A DNA stretch of 44,886 nt from Pseudoflavonifractor sp. 524-17 (GTDB lineage: Bacteria; Bacillota; Clostridia; Oscillospirales; Oscillospiraceae). The notes below the pieces were generated by a model. That model had not been told where the DNA came from. It was given only the letters and a program-made list of their open reading frames with translations, and did no database searches. This document shows, in pieces, positions 8,897-17,054 of the stretch. The stretch is from contig NZ_QWEK01000033.1 of NCBI RefSeq assembly GCF_009935845.1, positions 1-44,886 on the forward strand. Reading direction: 5' to 3'. How positions within the stretch are numbered: position 1 is the first letter of the stretch; each line of letters starts with the position of its first letter. A program made the position numbers and the translations under genes.

Positions 8897-8986
8897 AAGT
8901 GAACGGCGCCGTCCCGCTCAGCGGGCGGGGGACAGGCAGCTGTCTCCACTCCCGCACTCCATACTATGTCTGTCCGGCCCGGCTGG

Positions 8987-10201
8987 TCAGTCCAGCACCC
9001 GCAGGGCGAAATGGGCCCCGCCCAGCTTGGCCAGCTTCTCCTCCAACGCCGGGCCGCTCATGGCCCCGGTGAGGAAAGCGGTCTCCCCCCCAGGCGCACC
9101 GGCCCGCGCCAGGAGAGATACCTCGCCAAACGCGCTCCTGACCGCCTCCGCACCGGCCTCCGCCCGGACGTACCAGCCGCTCTCCAGCCCGCCGGCAGGC
9201 GCCACCGCGTCCTCTGCCCCCGGGCCCCAGTGGAGATACTTCTTCGTCTTGCGGTGCTTGGCCGCGTCCACCACGTCGGCCACCACCGCGGAGGCGGTGG
9301 GCCGCTTGCCCGCGCCCCGACCGTAGAACATCACGTCCCCCACGGCGTTGCCCTTGACGGTGATGGCGTTAAACACGTCCTCCACCCCGGCCAATGGGTT
9401 CTCCCCGTGGACCAGGTGGGGTGCCACATAGGCACACAGTTGGCCGCCCTCCAGACGGATGGCCCGGCCCAGCAGCTTGATTTTGCAGCCGCAGGACTCG
9501 GCATAGGCCACATCCGCCAAGGTAATCTTTGTAATCCCCTGGGTGTCCACCTGCTTGGGGTAGATGTGCCGCCCGAAGGCCAAAGAGGACAGAATGCAGA
9601 TCTTGCGGCAGGCATCGTGGCCCTCAATATCGGCGGTGGGATCCTGCTCGGCGTAGCCGTTCTGCTGGGCCTCCTTTAGCGCCGCCTCAAAGGTGAGGCC
9701 AGCCCTGATCATCCGGGTGAGGATGTAGTTTGTTGTCCCGTTGAGAATACCGCAGATCTCCTCGATCTCATTGGCCGCCAGGCACTGGTTCAGGGGGCGG
9801 ATGATGGGAATGCCGCCGCCCACGCTGGCCTCAAAGAGATAGCTCACCCCGTTGGCCTCCGCCAGCTGAAGCAGGTCATAGCCGTGCTCCGCCACCAGCT
9901 CCTTGTTGGATGTCACAACGCTCTTCCCCGCTTTCAGGGCCCGCTCGGTGAACTCCTTGGCCACCTTCGCGCCGCCGATGGTCTCCACCACGATGTCCAC
10001 GTCCGGGTCATTTTCAATCACGGAAAAGTCCTGGACAAACCGGCTGGCAAAAGGGCTGTCCGGGAAGGCGCGCACATCCAGAATATATTTTAGGCGGATA
10101 TCCTCCTCCGCCTTGCGTCCAATCTGATTGGCGTTTTCGGTCAGCACCTCGGCCACACCGGATCCCACCACGCCATAACCCAAAATCGCTACGTTTACCA
10201 T
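8987..10201 (-). CDS. hom: Homoserine dehydrogenase, 404 aa
   Basis: It reduces aspartate semialdehyde to homoserine with NAD(P)H, the branch point to threonine and methionine. The N-terminal Rossmann fold shows VAILGYGVVGSGVAEVL. The catalytic domain contains TSNKELVAEHG, EASVGGGIPIIRPLN and GILNGTTNYIL, then the DPTADIEGHDACRK motif. The C-terminus is shorter than in Bacillus Hom (about 430) and any ACT domain would be degenerate. AAGGAGG lies 8 bases before the ATG. It lies 32 bases downstream of a pheB-like ACT gene and upstream of lysC, so the three are probably co-transcribed. Confidence 0.95.
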   Translation of the reverse strand: MVNVAILGYGVVGSGVAEVLTENANQIGRKAEEDIRLKYILDVRAFPDSPFASRFVQDFSVIENDPDVDIVVETIGGAKVAKEFTERALKAGKSVVTSNKELVAEHGYDLLQLAEANGVSYLFEASVGGGIPIIRPLNQCLAANEIEEICGILNGTTNYILTRMIRAGLTFEAALKEAQQNGYAEQDPTADIEGHDACRKICILSSLAFGRHIYPKQVDTQGITKITLADVAYAESCGCKIKLLGRAIRLEGGQLCAYVAPHLVHGENPLAGVEDVFNAITVKGNAVGDVMFYGRGAGKRPTASAVVADVVDAAKHRKTKKYLHWGPGAEDAVAPAGGLESGWYVRAEAGAEAVRSAFGEVSLLARAGAPGGETAFLTGAMSGPALEEKLAKLGGAHFALRVLD

Positions 10202-10233
10202 TCTCGCTTCCTCCTTACAGTTGCGGGCCCAGG

Positions 10234-10674
10234 TCAGCCCGCCAGTATCTCGCTGCGCACTACGCCCTCCACCGCCAGGGTACGGTGGAGAAACTCCTCC
10301 AGAGACAGCTCCAGCCCGGAGGTCTCCGCACCAATGGACACCGCCGCACAGCCATTTACCGGAATCCCCTGGTTGATGGTCAGAATATTCCCGCCGCTCT
10401 GGGCAAAAATATTGAGGACCGCCGACAGCACCCCCGGCTCATCCTTCAGCAGCATCTGAAAGGTGATGATCCGCCCGTGGAGCATGTCGTTAAAGGGCCG
10501 CACCGCATCCTTGTATTTATAAAACGCGCTGCGGCTGATGCCGGCCCGGCGGGTAGCCATGTTTACCGTATCCACTTCCCCCGTCTCCAGCATCCGCTTG
10601 GCCTCGGCCACCTTCAGGAATATTTCGGGCAGTGCGCCCGCCTCCACAATAAAGTAATTCGGTGTTTTGCCCAC
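10234..10674 (-). CDS. pheB: PheB-like ACT-domain protein (UPF0735), 146 aa
   Basis: The N-terminal half (about 1-65) is a predicted helix-turn-helix-like segment, with EAKRMLETGEVDTVNMATRR followed by ISRSAFYKYKDAV. The C-terminal half is an ACT domain (about 70-140, IITFQMLLKDEPGVLSAVLN). Length and the SRSAFYKY motif match Bacillus PheB/UPF0735. The start is GTG at 10674 with GGGAGGGG 7 bases upstream; the open frame extends far upstream but only into antisense of the next gene. It is first in the pheB-hom-lysC operon and has its own promoter at 10733-10761. An amino-acid-sensing regulator of the pathway is a reasonable inference; biochemical function is not established. Confidence 0.88.
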   Translation of the reverse strand: MGKTPNYFIVEAGALPEIFLKVAEAKRMLETGEVDTVNMATRRAGISRSAFYKYKDAVRPFNDMLHGRIITFQMLLKDEPGVLSAVLNIFAQSGGNILTINQGIPVNGCAAVSIGAETSGLELSLEEFLHRTLAVEGVVRSEILAG

Positions 10675-10732
10675 CCGGCGTCCCCTCCCAGATGTCTTTC
10701 TCAGAAAGTCATTTGTTCGTGATATGTGCTCT

Positions 10733-10761
10733 ATTTTAGCACAGTAAAGGGGCAGATGCAA
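10733..10761 (-). promoter_or_regulatory. Promoter of the pheB-hom-lysC operon
   Basis: On the minus strand, TTGCAT (10761-10756) and TAAAAT (10738-10733) are 17 bp apart, about 60 bases before the GTG start. Confidence 0.75.
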
Positions 10762-10852
10762 CGAAAAAACGGTGGCGGAATGGATAATCTTCACCCGCCG
10801 GACCGCCGTTATTTCCGTCGAAAACGACAGATTCCGAAAGGAGCTTTGTACC

Positions 10853-11920
10853 TTGCCTGAAAAATGGTTCCGCACCGCACTGCGTCTGCTGCTTCTCCTG
10901 GCCCTGGCCGCCGCCGGCTGGCTGCTGCTGGGCGTCCTGCTCCCCTGCCTGTTTCCCCTGATTCTCGCCCTGCTCTTTTCCGCCGCCCTGGAGGGTCCGG
11001 TAAGCTGGCTCACCCGCCGGACCAAGCTGACCCGCCCCTGGGCCGCCGGCGTGTGTACTTTGATTGGAGTCCTGCTGGCCGCGGCGGGGGCTGGACTGCT
11101 GCTGTGGCGGCTGGCAGCGGAGCTGCTGGTGCTGGCGGAAAAGCTGCCCCTCCTCCTCTCTGCCCTCTCCCCGGTGCTGGACCGGCTCCAGGACCGGCTG
11201 GACCGGCTCATTCTCGCCGCCCCCATCCCCGCCCAGGCGCCTCTGCGGCAGGGCGTCCACAGTCTGATCGGTCAGGCCGGCGGCTGGCTGGGACAGGCGG
11301 TCCCGTGGCTGGGGAGCCGGGCGGCCCATTGGGTCTCCGCCCTCCCCGGAGTGGGACTCTTTCTCTTTACCACCGCCCTGGCCACCTTCTTTACCAGCGC
11401 CGACCGGCCCGCCGTCACCGCCTTTCTCTGGCGGCAGGCGCCGGGACGCTGGCAGGACTGGCTCTCTCAGGCCGGCCGCGCCCTGGGAGAGGCGCTCCTG
11501 TCCTGGCTGCGGGCCCAGGGCCTGCTGATTTTGGTCACCTTTCTCCTGCTGGCCGCCGGCTTCCTTCTCCTCCGGGTGGAGCTGGCCCTGCTGGCCGCGG
11601 CGCTCACCGCTCTGCTGGACGCCCTCCCTGTCTTTGGCACGGGCGTCGTGCTGCTCCCCTGGGCTCTGATTGCCCTGATCCGGGGCCGGTCCGGCCTGGC
11701 CGTGGGGCTAATCCTCCTCTATGGGATCGCCATGCTGGCCCGCAGTCTGCTGGAGCCCCGTCTGGTGGGCCGGCACGCCGGCCTGCCCCCCCTGGCCGCG
11801 CTGCTGGCCATGTACGCCGGCTTCGCCGCCTTTGGCACGCCTGGCATGATCCTCGCCCCCCTGGCCGCCGTCCTCCTCAAAGAGCTCCACGCCCGGAATC
11901 TCATCCGCCTGTGGAAATAG
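10853..11920 (+). CDS. YtvI-like AI-2E/PerM-family membrane protein, 355 aa
   Basis: This is a polytopic inner-membrane protein. About seven to eight hydrophobic segments flank a polar central region (about 100-170) predicted to lie outside the membrane. C-terminal motifs are typical of the AI-2E transporter (PerM/YtvI) family: LLDALPVFGTGVVLLPWALIAL and ARSLLEPRLVGRHAGLPPLAAL. In spore formers the nearest subgroup is annotated as sporulation membrane protein YtvI. I chose TTG at 10853 because AAAGGAG lies 9 bases upstream; the open frame continues upstream into a region lacking family similarity. It is transcribed divergently from the pheB operon and ends at a shared hairpin. Substrate unknown. 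Confidence 0.85.
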   Translation: MPEKWFRTALRLLLLLALAAAGWLLLGVLLPCLFPLILALLFSAALEGPVSWLTRRTKLTRPWAAGVCTLIGVLLAAAGAGLLLWRLAAELLVLAEKLPLLLSALSPVLDRLQDRLDRLILAAPIPAQAPLRQGVHSLIGQAGGWLGQAVPWLGSRAAHWVSALPGVGLFLFTTALATFFTSADRPAVTAFLWRQAPGRWQDWLSQAGRALGEALLSWLRAQGLLILVTFLLLAAGFLLLRVELALLAAALTALLDALPVFGTGVVLLPWALIALIRGRSGLAVGLILLYGIAMLARSLLEPRLVGRHAGLPPLAALLAMYAGFAAFGTPGMILAPLAAVLLKELHARNLIRLWK

Positions 11921-11978
11921 AAAACGCGCGCCAGCGTGTGGAAAAAATTTTCTCGACACTCTGACGCGCGTTGGCTTT
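11921..11978. terminator. Bidirectional terminator between convergent genes
   Basis: An inverted repeat (11923-11930 with 11965-11972), extended by weaker pairing inside, has T-rich sequence after it on the plus strand and a T-run on the minus strand. It lies directly between the ytvI-like and DUF2344 stops. Confidence 0.6.
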
Positions 11979-12650
11979 TCATTCCCAGATTTGAAAGGAT
12001 TCATCCAAAACCTGGCGGCGGTGGAAGGCGACAAAATCAGGGGCCATCTCCGGGCAGTGGCTGCGGATGGCGGCCACAATGAGCTCTGGGTTCAGTCCGG
12101 GGTTCTGGGCCCGGAGCGTGAGGTCCATCGTGACGGAATCCCGCCGCTCCTCAATGCTTTTTTTAGCGATGAGGGGAATCAAATCCACCTCGGTGAAGCC
12201 GCTCTTGGCCTTTTTGGACCGCTTCTGCATCACAAGGCTGTCCCGGCTGAGTAGCTCCTCCATGGCGGTGTCCGCCCCAAAGGGGGCTCCCGCCTCGTAC
12301 TCCAGGGTGACGATGTAGTTCACATAGGCCAGCGTCTTCACCGGGCGCCGGGCCTCATAGCACCGGCTGACCTGAATCCCCGCCGGCAGCACCGGGTTCA
12401 TCCGCTCCGGCACGGCAGCCAGATCCGGGGACTCCCCTAAGATCTGGCATTCTAACACCTCGCACCCGCTGGAGTACCCCACCGGAAGGGGCAGGGGGAT
12501 GGAGACAAAGGCGTGGGGGTGAAAGCCCTCTGTGTGTTTGATGGCCAGATCGGCCCGGAGAAAGGCCCGCTGGAAGGTGCGCATCAAATCCAGATGGGAG
12601 ATAAATTTCGCGGTATCCGTCTTGGAAAAGGCCAGTCGATGGGTGGTCAC
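11979..12650 (-). CDS. TIGR03936/DUF2344 radical-SAM-associated protein, 223 aa
   Basis: The start of the protein has the family motif RLAFSKTDTAKFISHLDLMRTFQRAFLRA in shortened form, followed by GFHPHAFVSIPLPLPVGYSS. This matches DUF2344, which is found almost always next to, or fused to, a TIGR03960 radical SAM protein, as here. The biochemical role is unknown; association with RNA or ribosome modification has been suggested from gene context in other Firmicutes (beside RNase G and L21), but those genes are not here. The start is GTG at 12650 with AAGGAGG 10 bases upstream, overlapping by GTGA the stop of a tiny upstream frame (12647-12715). Confidence 0.88.
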   Translation of the reverse strand: MTTHRLAFSKTDTAKFISHLDLMRTFQRAFLRADLAIKHTEGFHPHAFVSIPLPLPVGYSSGCEVLECQILGESPDLAAVPERMNPVLPAGIQVSRCYEARRPVKTLAYVNYIVTLEYEAGAPFGADTAMEELLSRDSLVMQKRSKKAKSGFTEVDLIPLIAKKSIEERRDSVTMDLTLRAQNPGLNPELIVAAIRSHCPEMAPDFVAFHRRQVLDESFQIWE

Positions 12651-12715
12651 AGGCCAAACGCCTCCTTACATTCGCTGAAAGATAGGTACCATTCGTCGGG
12701 GAAGGCGATTGGCAC
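12647..12715 (-). CDS. Possible 22-residue peptide between two radical-SAM-linked genes
   Basis: GTG at 12715 has GGGGAG 9 bases upstream, within the end of the TIGR03960 gene. The frame codes for a 22-residue peptide (VPIAFPDEWYLSF in its first half). Its TGA overlaps the GTG start of the DUF2344 gene as GTGA. The arrangement looks like translational coupling. It may be a chance frame in a 71-base spacer; no homologue comes to mind. Confidence 0.25.
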   Translation of the reverse strand: MPIAFPDEWYLSFSECKEAFGL

Positions 12716-12721
12716 AGCGGC

Positions 12722-14560
12722 TTACTCCCCGTCGCACACGCCGCCTGGGTACAGCTTATCCGCCCCGCAGCCGGAGCACTGCCGGCGGCAGTCCGGGGTA
12801 ATGACCCCCTCGTAGGCCCGCTCCCGCTCCCGCCACAGGAAGCGGGAACTCACCCCGGTGGAGGTGACGCTCCAGGGCAGAATCTCCTCCTGGGGCCGGG
12901 GGCGGTTGGCATAAAAGGCAGGATCCAGCCCGCAGGCCTCAAAGGCCGCCGTCCAGCGGCCATAATCAAAGTACTCGTCCCAGGTGTCAAACTTGGCCCC
13001 CATGCGCCACACCGTCTCCAGCAGGTCCGCCAGGCGGCGGTCCCCCCGGGCCAGCACCGCCTCCAGCACGCTGGTTTTGGGGTCGTGCCAGTGGTAGGCG
13101 ATGGACCGGCCCCGCATATTGTCCCGCAGCAGCTTCACCCGGCGCTCGTATTCCTCTTGGCTGATCTGGGGCTCCCACTGAAAGGCGGTGTGGGGCTTGG
13201 GCACAAAAAAGGCGGTGGAGACGGTGATCTTCACCCCCCGGTTCCGGTAGGGCGTCACCTCCCGCCAGGTGTGGTAGACCTTCTCCGCCAGCTCAGCGAT
13301 GCCCAGCACGTCCGCATCGGTCTCCGTGGGCAGGCCCAGCATGAAGTAGAGCTTCACTGTGCTCCACCCGCCGGCAAAGGCGGTGCGGCAGAAGGACAGA
13401 ATGTCCTCCTCAGTGACGTTTTTATTGATTACGTCCCGCAGGCGCTGGGTGCCTGCCTCCGGCGCGAAAGTCAGCCCGCTCCTGCGGCCGTGCTGAAGCC
13501 GCTCCATCAGCGCCCAGGAAAAGTTGTCCGCCCGCAGGGAGGGCAGAGATAGATTCACCCCGTTGGGGTCGCACCACTGCTGAAGTCCGTCGCACAGGTC
13601 TAACAGACGGCGGTAGTCACTGGTAGACAGCGAGGAAAGCGTCATCTCCTGATAGCCGGAGTTCCTGCACGCCTCAATGCCCTGGCGCACCAGCAGCTCC
13701 GGGTCCTTGGCCCGCACCGGCCGGTAGGCGTACCCCGCCTGGCAGAACCGGCAGCCCCGGATACAGCCCCGAAAGACCTCCAGCATCACCCGATCGTGGA
13801 CAATCTCTGTGGAGGGGACGATGTTTTTCACCGGAAAATAGGACTCGTTCAGATTCTGCACAATCCGTTTGGTCACCACGGCGGGGGCGCCGTGGGTGGG
13901 GGTAATGGACTGTATGGCGCCGCCGGCACAGTATGTCACCTCATATAGAGAGGGCACATAGAGCCCCGGAATCCGGGCGGCGGCGATGAGCAGCTCCTCT
14001 TTCGTCCAGCACTCCTCCCGGGCCTTCCGGTAGAGCTGGATCAGCTCCACCGTCACGTCCTCCCCCTCGCCCAGAGAGAAGATGTCAATAAACGGGGCCA
14101 GGGGCTCCGGATTGAAAGCGCAGGTTCCGCCGGCGATCACCAGCGGCGCGAACTCGTCCCGGCTGGCGCTGCGCAGGGGCAGCCCCGCCAGCTCCAGCAT
14201 GTTGAGCACGTTGGTGTACGCCATCTCATAGCCCAGGGAAAAGCCGATGATATCGAAATCCGCAATGGCGTCTCCGCTCTCCAGGCCGTAGAGGGGGATG
14301 CCCTCCCGGCGCATCTCCTCCTCCATGTCTCCCCAGGGGGCGAAGACCCGCTCGCACCACACCCCGTCCATCTGGTTCATCACGCCGTATAGAATACGGA
14401 TACCCAGATTGGACATGCCAATCTCATAGGTGTCTGGAAAGCACAGGGCCACGCGGGTGTCCACCTTGTCCCGGTCCTTGACCACCGCGTTATACTCCCC
14501 GCCGGTATAGCGCGCAGGCTTCTGCACCCGGGGCAGGATATGCTCTAACATATGGTTCAT
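12722..14560 (-). CDS. TIGR03960 B12-binding-domain / radical SAM protein, 612 aa
   Basis: The N-terminus (about 1-200) is a degenerate cobalamin-binding-like fold (RYTGGEYNAVVKD, then VALCFPDTYEIGMSNLGI). The radical SAM core follows with CxxxCxxC as CIRGCRFCQAG, preceded by VMLEVFRG. The region TFAPEAGTQRLRDVINKN is typical of this family. The C-terminus carries a small Cys cluster (CRRQCSGCGADKLYPGGVC), possibly a second metal site. Function is uncharacterised; it is near-universal in clostridia and co-occurs with the DUF2344 partner directly downstream. The frame starts at the ATG at 14560; a second ATG three codons later is also possible. A TTGCAA/TACAAT promoter lies 100 bases upstream. 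Confidence 0.9.
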   Translation of the reverse strand: MNHMLEHILPRVQKPARYTGGEYNAVVKDRDKVDTRVALCFPDTYEIGMSNLGIRILYGVMNQMDGVWCERVFAPWGDMEEEMRREGIPLYGLESGDAIADFDIIGFSLGYEMAYTNVLNMLELAGLPLRSASRDEFAPLVIAGGTCAFNPEPLAPFIDIFSLGEGEDVTVELIQLYRKAREECWTKEELLIAAARIPGLYVPSLYEVTYCAGGAIQSITPTHGAPAVVTKRIVQNLNESYFPVKNIVPSTEIVHDRVMLEVFRGCIRGCRFCQAGYAYRPVRAKDPELLVRQGIEACRNSGYQEMTLSSLSTSDYRRLLDLCDGLQQWCDPNGVNLSLPSLRADNFSWALMERLQHGRRSGLTFAPEAGTQRLRDVINKNVTEEDILSFCRTAFAGGWSTVKLYFMLGLPTETDADVLGIAELAEKVYHTWREVTPYRNRGVKITVSTAFFVPKPHTAFQWEPQISQEEYERRVKLLRDNMRGRSIAYHWHDPKTSVLEAVLARGDRRLADLLETVWRMGAKFDTWDEYFDYGRWTAAFEACGLDPAFYANRPRPQEEILPWSVTSTGVSSRFLWRERERAYEGVITPDCRRQCSGCGADKLYPGGVCDGE

Positions 14561-14659
14561 AACGCACTACCACCGCCTTCTTATCAAAATCCATCTGAAT
14601 CCATCTGTGCCGGGCCTGAACGGATCCCATCCGTGCGCCGGTCTGGACATGCAGATTTT

Positions 14660-14688
14660 ATTGTACCTGTTTCCGCCCCATATTGCAA
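14660..14688 (-). promoter_or_regulatory. Promoter of the TIGR03960-DUF2344 operon
   Basis: On the minus strand, TTGCAA (14688-14683) and TACAAT (14665-14660) are 17 bp apart. Confidence 0.7.
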
Positions 14689-14852
14689 CCCTAATCCCCA
14701 AAAAAGCGGACAAAAACCGGCTGTGCGGCAGAAGCCGCCTCCGTAAAGAAGCTAAGAACCCTTCATTCACAACCGTGAAACACCAGATGGTTCACAGCAG
14801 CGTGTCCTCCACTCCATGAAATCCGAACCCGCCGGCAAACTTCGCTTTAACG

Positions 14853-14881
14853 TTTACAACGCCGCCTCTTTATAGTATAAT
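14853..14881 (+). promoter_or_regulatory. Promoter of the CofE-like gene
   Basis: TTTACA (14853-14858) and TATAAT (14876-14881) are 17 bp apart, 70 bases before the start codon. The rest of the 390-base divergent spacer (14561-14852) shows no further gene. Confidence 0.8.
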
Positions 14882-14953
14882 AGACCCGCCGTCTGGCCGC
14901 AGCTGCGTCAAACGGCCCAAGACCAATGAACAAAATTTTAGGAGTGTTGCTGT

Positions 14954-16147
14954 ATGAGCCGGATGGTCGGTACTGTTTCCAGGGGAATACGGGCCCCCAT
15001 AATCCGCAGTGGGGACGACTTGTCCCAGATCGTCCCCGCGTCTGTTCTGGAGGCCGCTGCGGACGACGGCTTTACCGTCCGTGACCGGGATATCATCGCC
15101 ATGACCGAGGCCATTGTGGCCCGGGCCCAGGGAAATTACGCCACCGTTGATGACATTGCCGCCGACGTGCGGGCCAAGCTGGGGGGCGGCGCCATCGGCG
15201 TGGTCTTCCCCATTCTCAGCCGCAACCGCTTTGCCGTCTGCCTGCGCGGCATCGCCAAGGGGGCGAAAAAGGTGGTGCTGGTGCTCAGCTACCCCGCAGA
15301 CGAGGTGGGCAACCACCTGATCGATCCCGATCTTCTGGACGAGAAGGGGATCGATCCCTACCAGGACGTGCTCACTCTGGAGCGCTACCGGGCCCTGTTC
15401 GGCCATACCGTCCACCCCTTTACCGGCGTGGACTATGTGGACTACTACGCTCAGCTCATCCGGGACAGCGGCGCGCAGGTGGAGATCCTCTTTGCCAACG
15501 ACCCCCGGGCGGTGCTGGCGCACACCAAGGACGTGCTGGCCTGCGACATCCACACCCGCCGCCGCACCAAGCGCCTGCTCAAGGCCGCCGGCGGAGAGCG
15601 GATCTTCTGTCTGGACGAGATTCTCAACGCCCCGGTCAACGGCAGCGGCTATAACGCCGACTACGGCCTGCTGGGCTCCAACAAGTCCACTGAGGATATG
15701 GTAAAGCTCTTCCCCCGGGACTGTCAGGCCCTGGTGGACACCATTCAGAAAACCATGCTGGACAAAACCGGAAAGCATGTGGAAGTCATGGTCTACGGCG
15801 ACGGCGCCTTTAAGGATCCGGTGGGGAAGATCTGGGAGCTGGCTGACCCAGTGGTCTCCCCCGCCTACACCCCCGGTCTGGAGGGCACCCCCAACGAGCT
15901 CAAGCTGAAATATCTGGCGGATAACCAGTTTGCCAGCCTGTCCGGCGAGGCCCTGCGCAGCGCCATCAAATCGGAGATTAAGAAGAAGGACGGCAGTCTG
16001 GTGGGACAGATGGTGTCTGAGGGCACCACCCCCCGCCGCCTCACCGACCTCATCGGCTCTCTGTGCGATCTTACCTCCGGCTCTGGGGACAAGGGCACCC
16101 CCATCGTCTATATCCAGGGCTATTTTGACAACTATACCACAGAATAA
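14954..16147 (+). CDS. CofE-like (F420-0:L-glutamate ligase family) protein, 397 aa
   Basis: Residues about 1-240 match the CofE/FbiB-type ligase fold, which adds glutamate to coenzyme F420-0 in archaea and actinobacteria. Visible segments are DRDIIAMTEAIVARAQGNY, IGVVFPILSRNRF and YNADYGLLGSN. The C-terminal 150 residues (VEVMVYGDGAFKDPVGKIWE, then KKKDGSLVGQMVSEGTTPRRL) are an extra domain shared by clostridial homologues. No F420 biosynthesis partner (CofC, CofD, CofG/H) is present here, and Clostridia are not generally known to make F420, so the acceptor is probably something else. GGAG lies about 9 bases upstream of the ATG. It is monocistronic, with its own promoter and terminator. Confidence 0.85.
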   Translation: MSRMVGTVSRGIRAPIIRSGDDLSQIVPASVLEAAADDGFTVRDRDIIAMTEAIVARAQGNYATVDDIAADVRAKLGGGAIGVVFPILSRNRFAVCLRGIAKGAKKVVLVLSYPADEVGNHLIDPDLLDEKGIDPYQDVLTLERYRALFGHTVHPFTGVDYVDYYAQLIRDSGAQVEILFANDPRAVLAHTKDVLACDIHTRRRTKRLLKAAGGERIFCLDEILNAPVNGSGYNADYGLLGSNKSTEDMVKLFPRDCQALVDTIQKTMLDKTGKHVEVMVYGDGAFKDPVGKIWELADPVVSPAYTPGLEGTPNELKLKYLADNQFASLSGEALRSAIKSEIKKKDGSLVGQMVSEGTTPRRLTDLIGSLCDLTSGSGDKGTPIVYIQGYFDNYTTE

Positions 16148-16151
16148 AAAG

Positions 16152-16189
16152 ACCGGCGGGATGAAACCAGATTATCCCGCCGGTTTTTC
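16152..16189 (+). terminator. Terminator of the CofE-like gene
   Basis: A 10-bp GC-rich perfect stem (16152-16161 with 16175-16184) is followed by TTTTT. Confidence 0.9.
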
Positions 16190-16282
16190 TGCTCTCTCCC
16201 GGCTCCCTTCTCCGATTTGTCAATGGGTTTGTTTTTATCTCCCCCTAATGTTGTACAAGCTCACAAATTTCGACAGATATAC

Positions 16283-16311
16283 TTGCATTGCGCACCCGAA
16301 ACAGATATAGT
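16283..16311 (+). promoter_or_regulatory. Promoter of the purine operon
   Basis: TTGCAT (16283-16288) and TATAGT (16306-16311) are 17 bp apart. This gives a leader of about 205 bases before purE. No purine, ZTP or PRPP riboswitch consensus is apparent in that leader. Confidence 0.65.
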
Positions 16312-16343
16312 ATAAGCATTCATTCTCTGACAAAGGGGAGCAA

Positions 16344-16481
16344 ATGGGATGCTTGAGCGCGCCTGCCGCCACAATTCGCGATTTTGTGCCGTTCATGGCT
16401 CCAATGCGTCCAAATATAGCAAATAAAGCAGGTCCAGGGTGTCCGCAGGCCGGATGCCCTGATTTATTTTTTGAAACCTGA
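16344..16481 (+). CDS. Possible leader ORF (45 codons) running through the purE attenuator
   Basis: ATG at 16344 is preceded at close spacing by AAAGGGGAG. The 45-codon frame covers the whole hairpin at 16435-16461 and its T-run, ending at 16481, about 40 bases before the purE start. The predicted peptide is Pro- and Ala-rich and resembles nothing known. It could couple translation to antitermination, or be a chance frame. Confidence 0.3.
   Translation: MGCLSAPAATIRDFVPFMAPMRPNIANKAGPGCPQAGCPDLFFET
16435..16472 (+). terminator. Attenuator-like intrinsic terminator upstream of purE
   Basis: An 11-bp stem with two G-U pairs (16435-16445 with 16451-16461) and a 5-base loop is followed by a T-rich run (16462-16471). 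Because it lies between the promoter and the first gene, it would control readthrough into the operon. Confidence 0.65.
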
Positions 16482-16523
16482 AATTTTATTTGCCGCGCCC
16501 TTGAACAGAAGGAGGTCTTCCCT

Positions 16524-17012
16524 GTGAAAAAAGTTGCCGTTATCATGGGCTCAGACAGCGATTGGCCGGTGGTCAAGGCCGCCTGTACCCAGCTGGCCGA
16601 GTTCGGCATCCCCTACGAGGCCCATATCCTCAGCGCCCACCGCACCCCCGCCGCCGCCGCGCAGTTCGCCCGCAGCGCCCGGGAGAAGGGCTTCGGCGTG
16701 CTCATCTGCGCTGCCGGCATGGCGGCCCATCTGGCGGGGGCCTTTGCCGGCAACTCCACCCTGCCGGTGATCGGCATCCCCATGAAGGGGGGCGCCATGG
16801 ACGGGCTGGACGCCCTGCTGGCCACCGTCCAGATGCCCAGCGGCATCCCCGTGGCCACGGTGGCCATTAACGGCGCCAAAAATGCCGCCGTGCTGGCCGC
16901 TCAGATTCTGGCGGTCTCCGACGAAGCCCTGGCCGCCAAATTGGACGAGGCCCGGGTCAAAATGGCGCGGCAAATTGCGGAAAAAGAGGCCAAGCTCCAG
17001 GCGGAGCTGTAA
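16524..17012 (+). CDS. purE: N5-carboxyaminoimidazole ribonucleotide mutase, 162 aa
   Basis: It converts N5-CAIR to CAIR, step six of de novo IMP synthesis. The family motifs are clear: [13 protein letters not shown] near the start, ILSAHRTP (the His-containing loop), [13 protein letters not shown] and VIGIPMKGG. Length of 162 is that of a class I (bacterial) PurE. The start is GTG at 16524 with GAAGGAGG 8 bases upstream. It is the first gene of the purine operon; no purK follows, so N5-CAIR synthase, if present, is elsewhere. Confidence 0.96.
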   Translation: MKKVAVIMGSDSDWPVVKAACTQLAEFGIPYEAHILSAHRTPAAAAQFARSAREKGFGVLICAAGMAAHLAGAFAGNSTLPVIGIPMKGGAMDGLDALLATVQMPSGIPVATVAINGAKNAAVLAAQILAVSDEALAAKLDEARVKMARQIAEKEAKLQAEL

Positions 17013-17054
17013 CATCTGACAAGTCTGTATTCACTGCAAAGGAGAGAGTTTGAT

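Noticed and set aside
8816-8986. Lysine riboswitch before lysC
   Set aside because: The gap is inside an operon and lacks the L-box conserved segments; only simple hairpins occur.
10675-11226. Long N-terminal extension of the PheB-like frame
   Set aside because: It runs antisense through the membrane-protein gene and promoter; the GTG at 10674 with GGGAGGGG fits the known family length.
16312-16523. Purine, ZTP or PRPP riboswitch before purE
   Set aside because: The conserved cores I know for these classes are not visible; only an attenuator hairpin can be supported.
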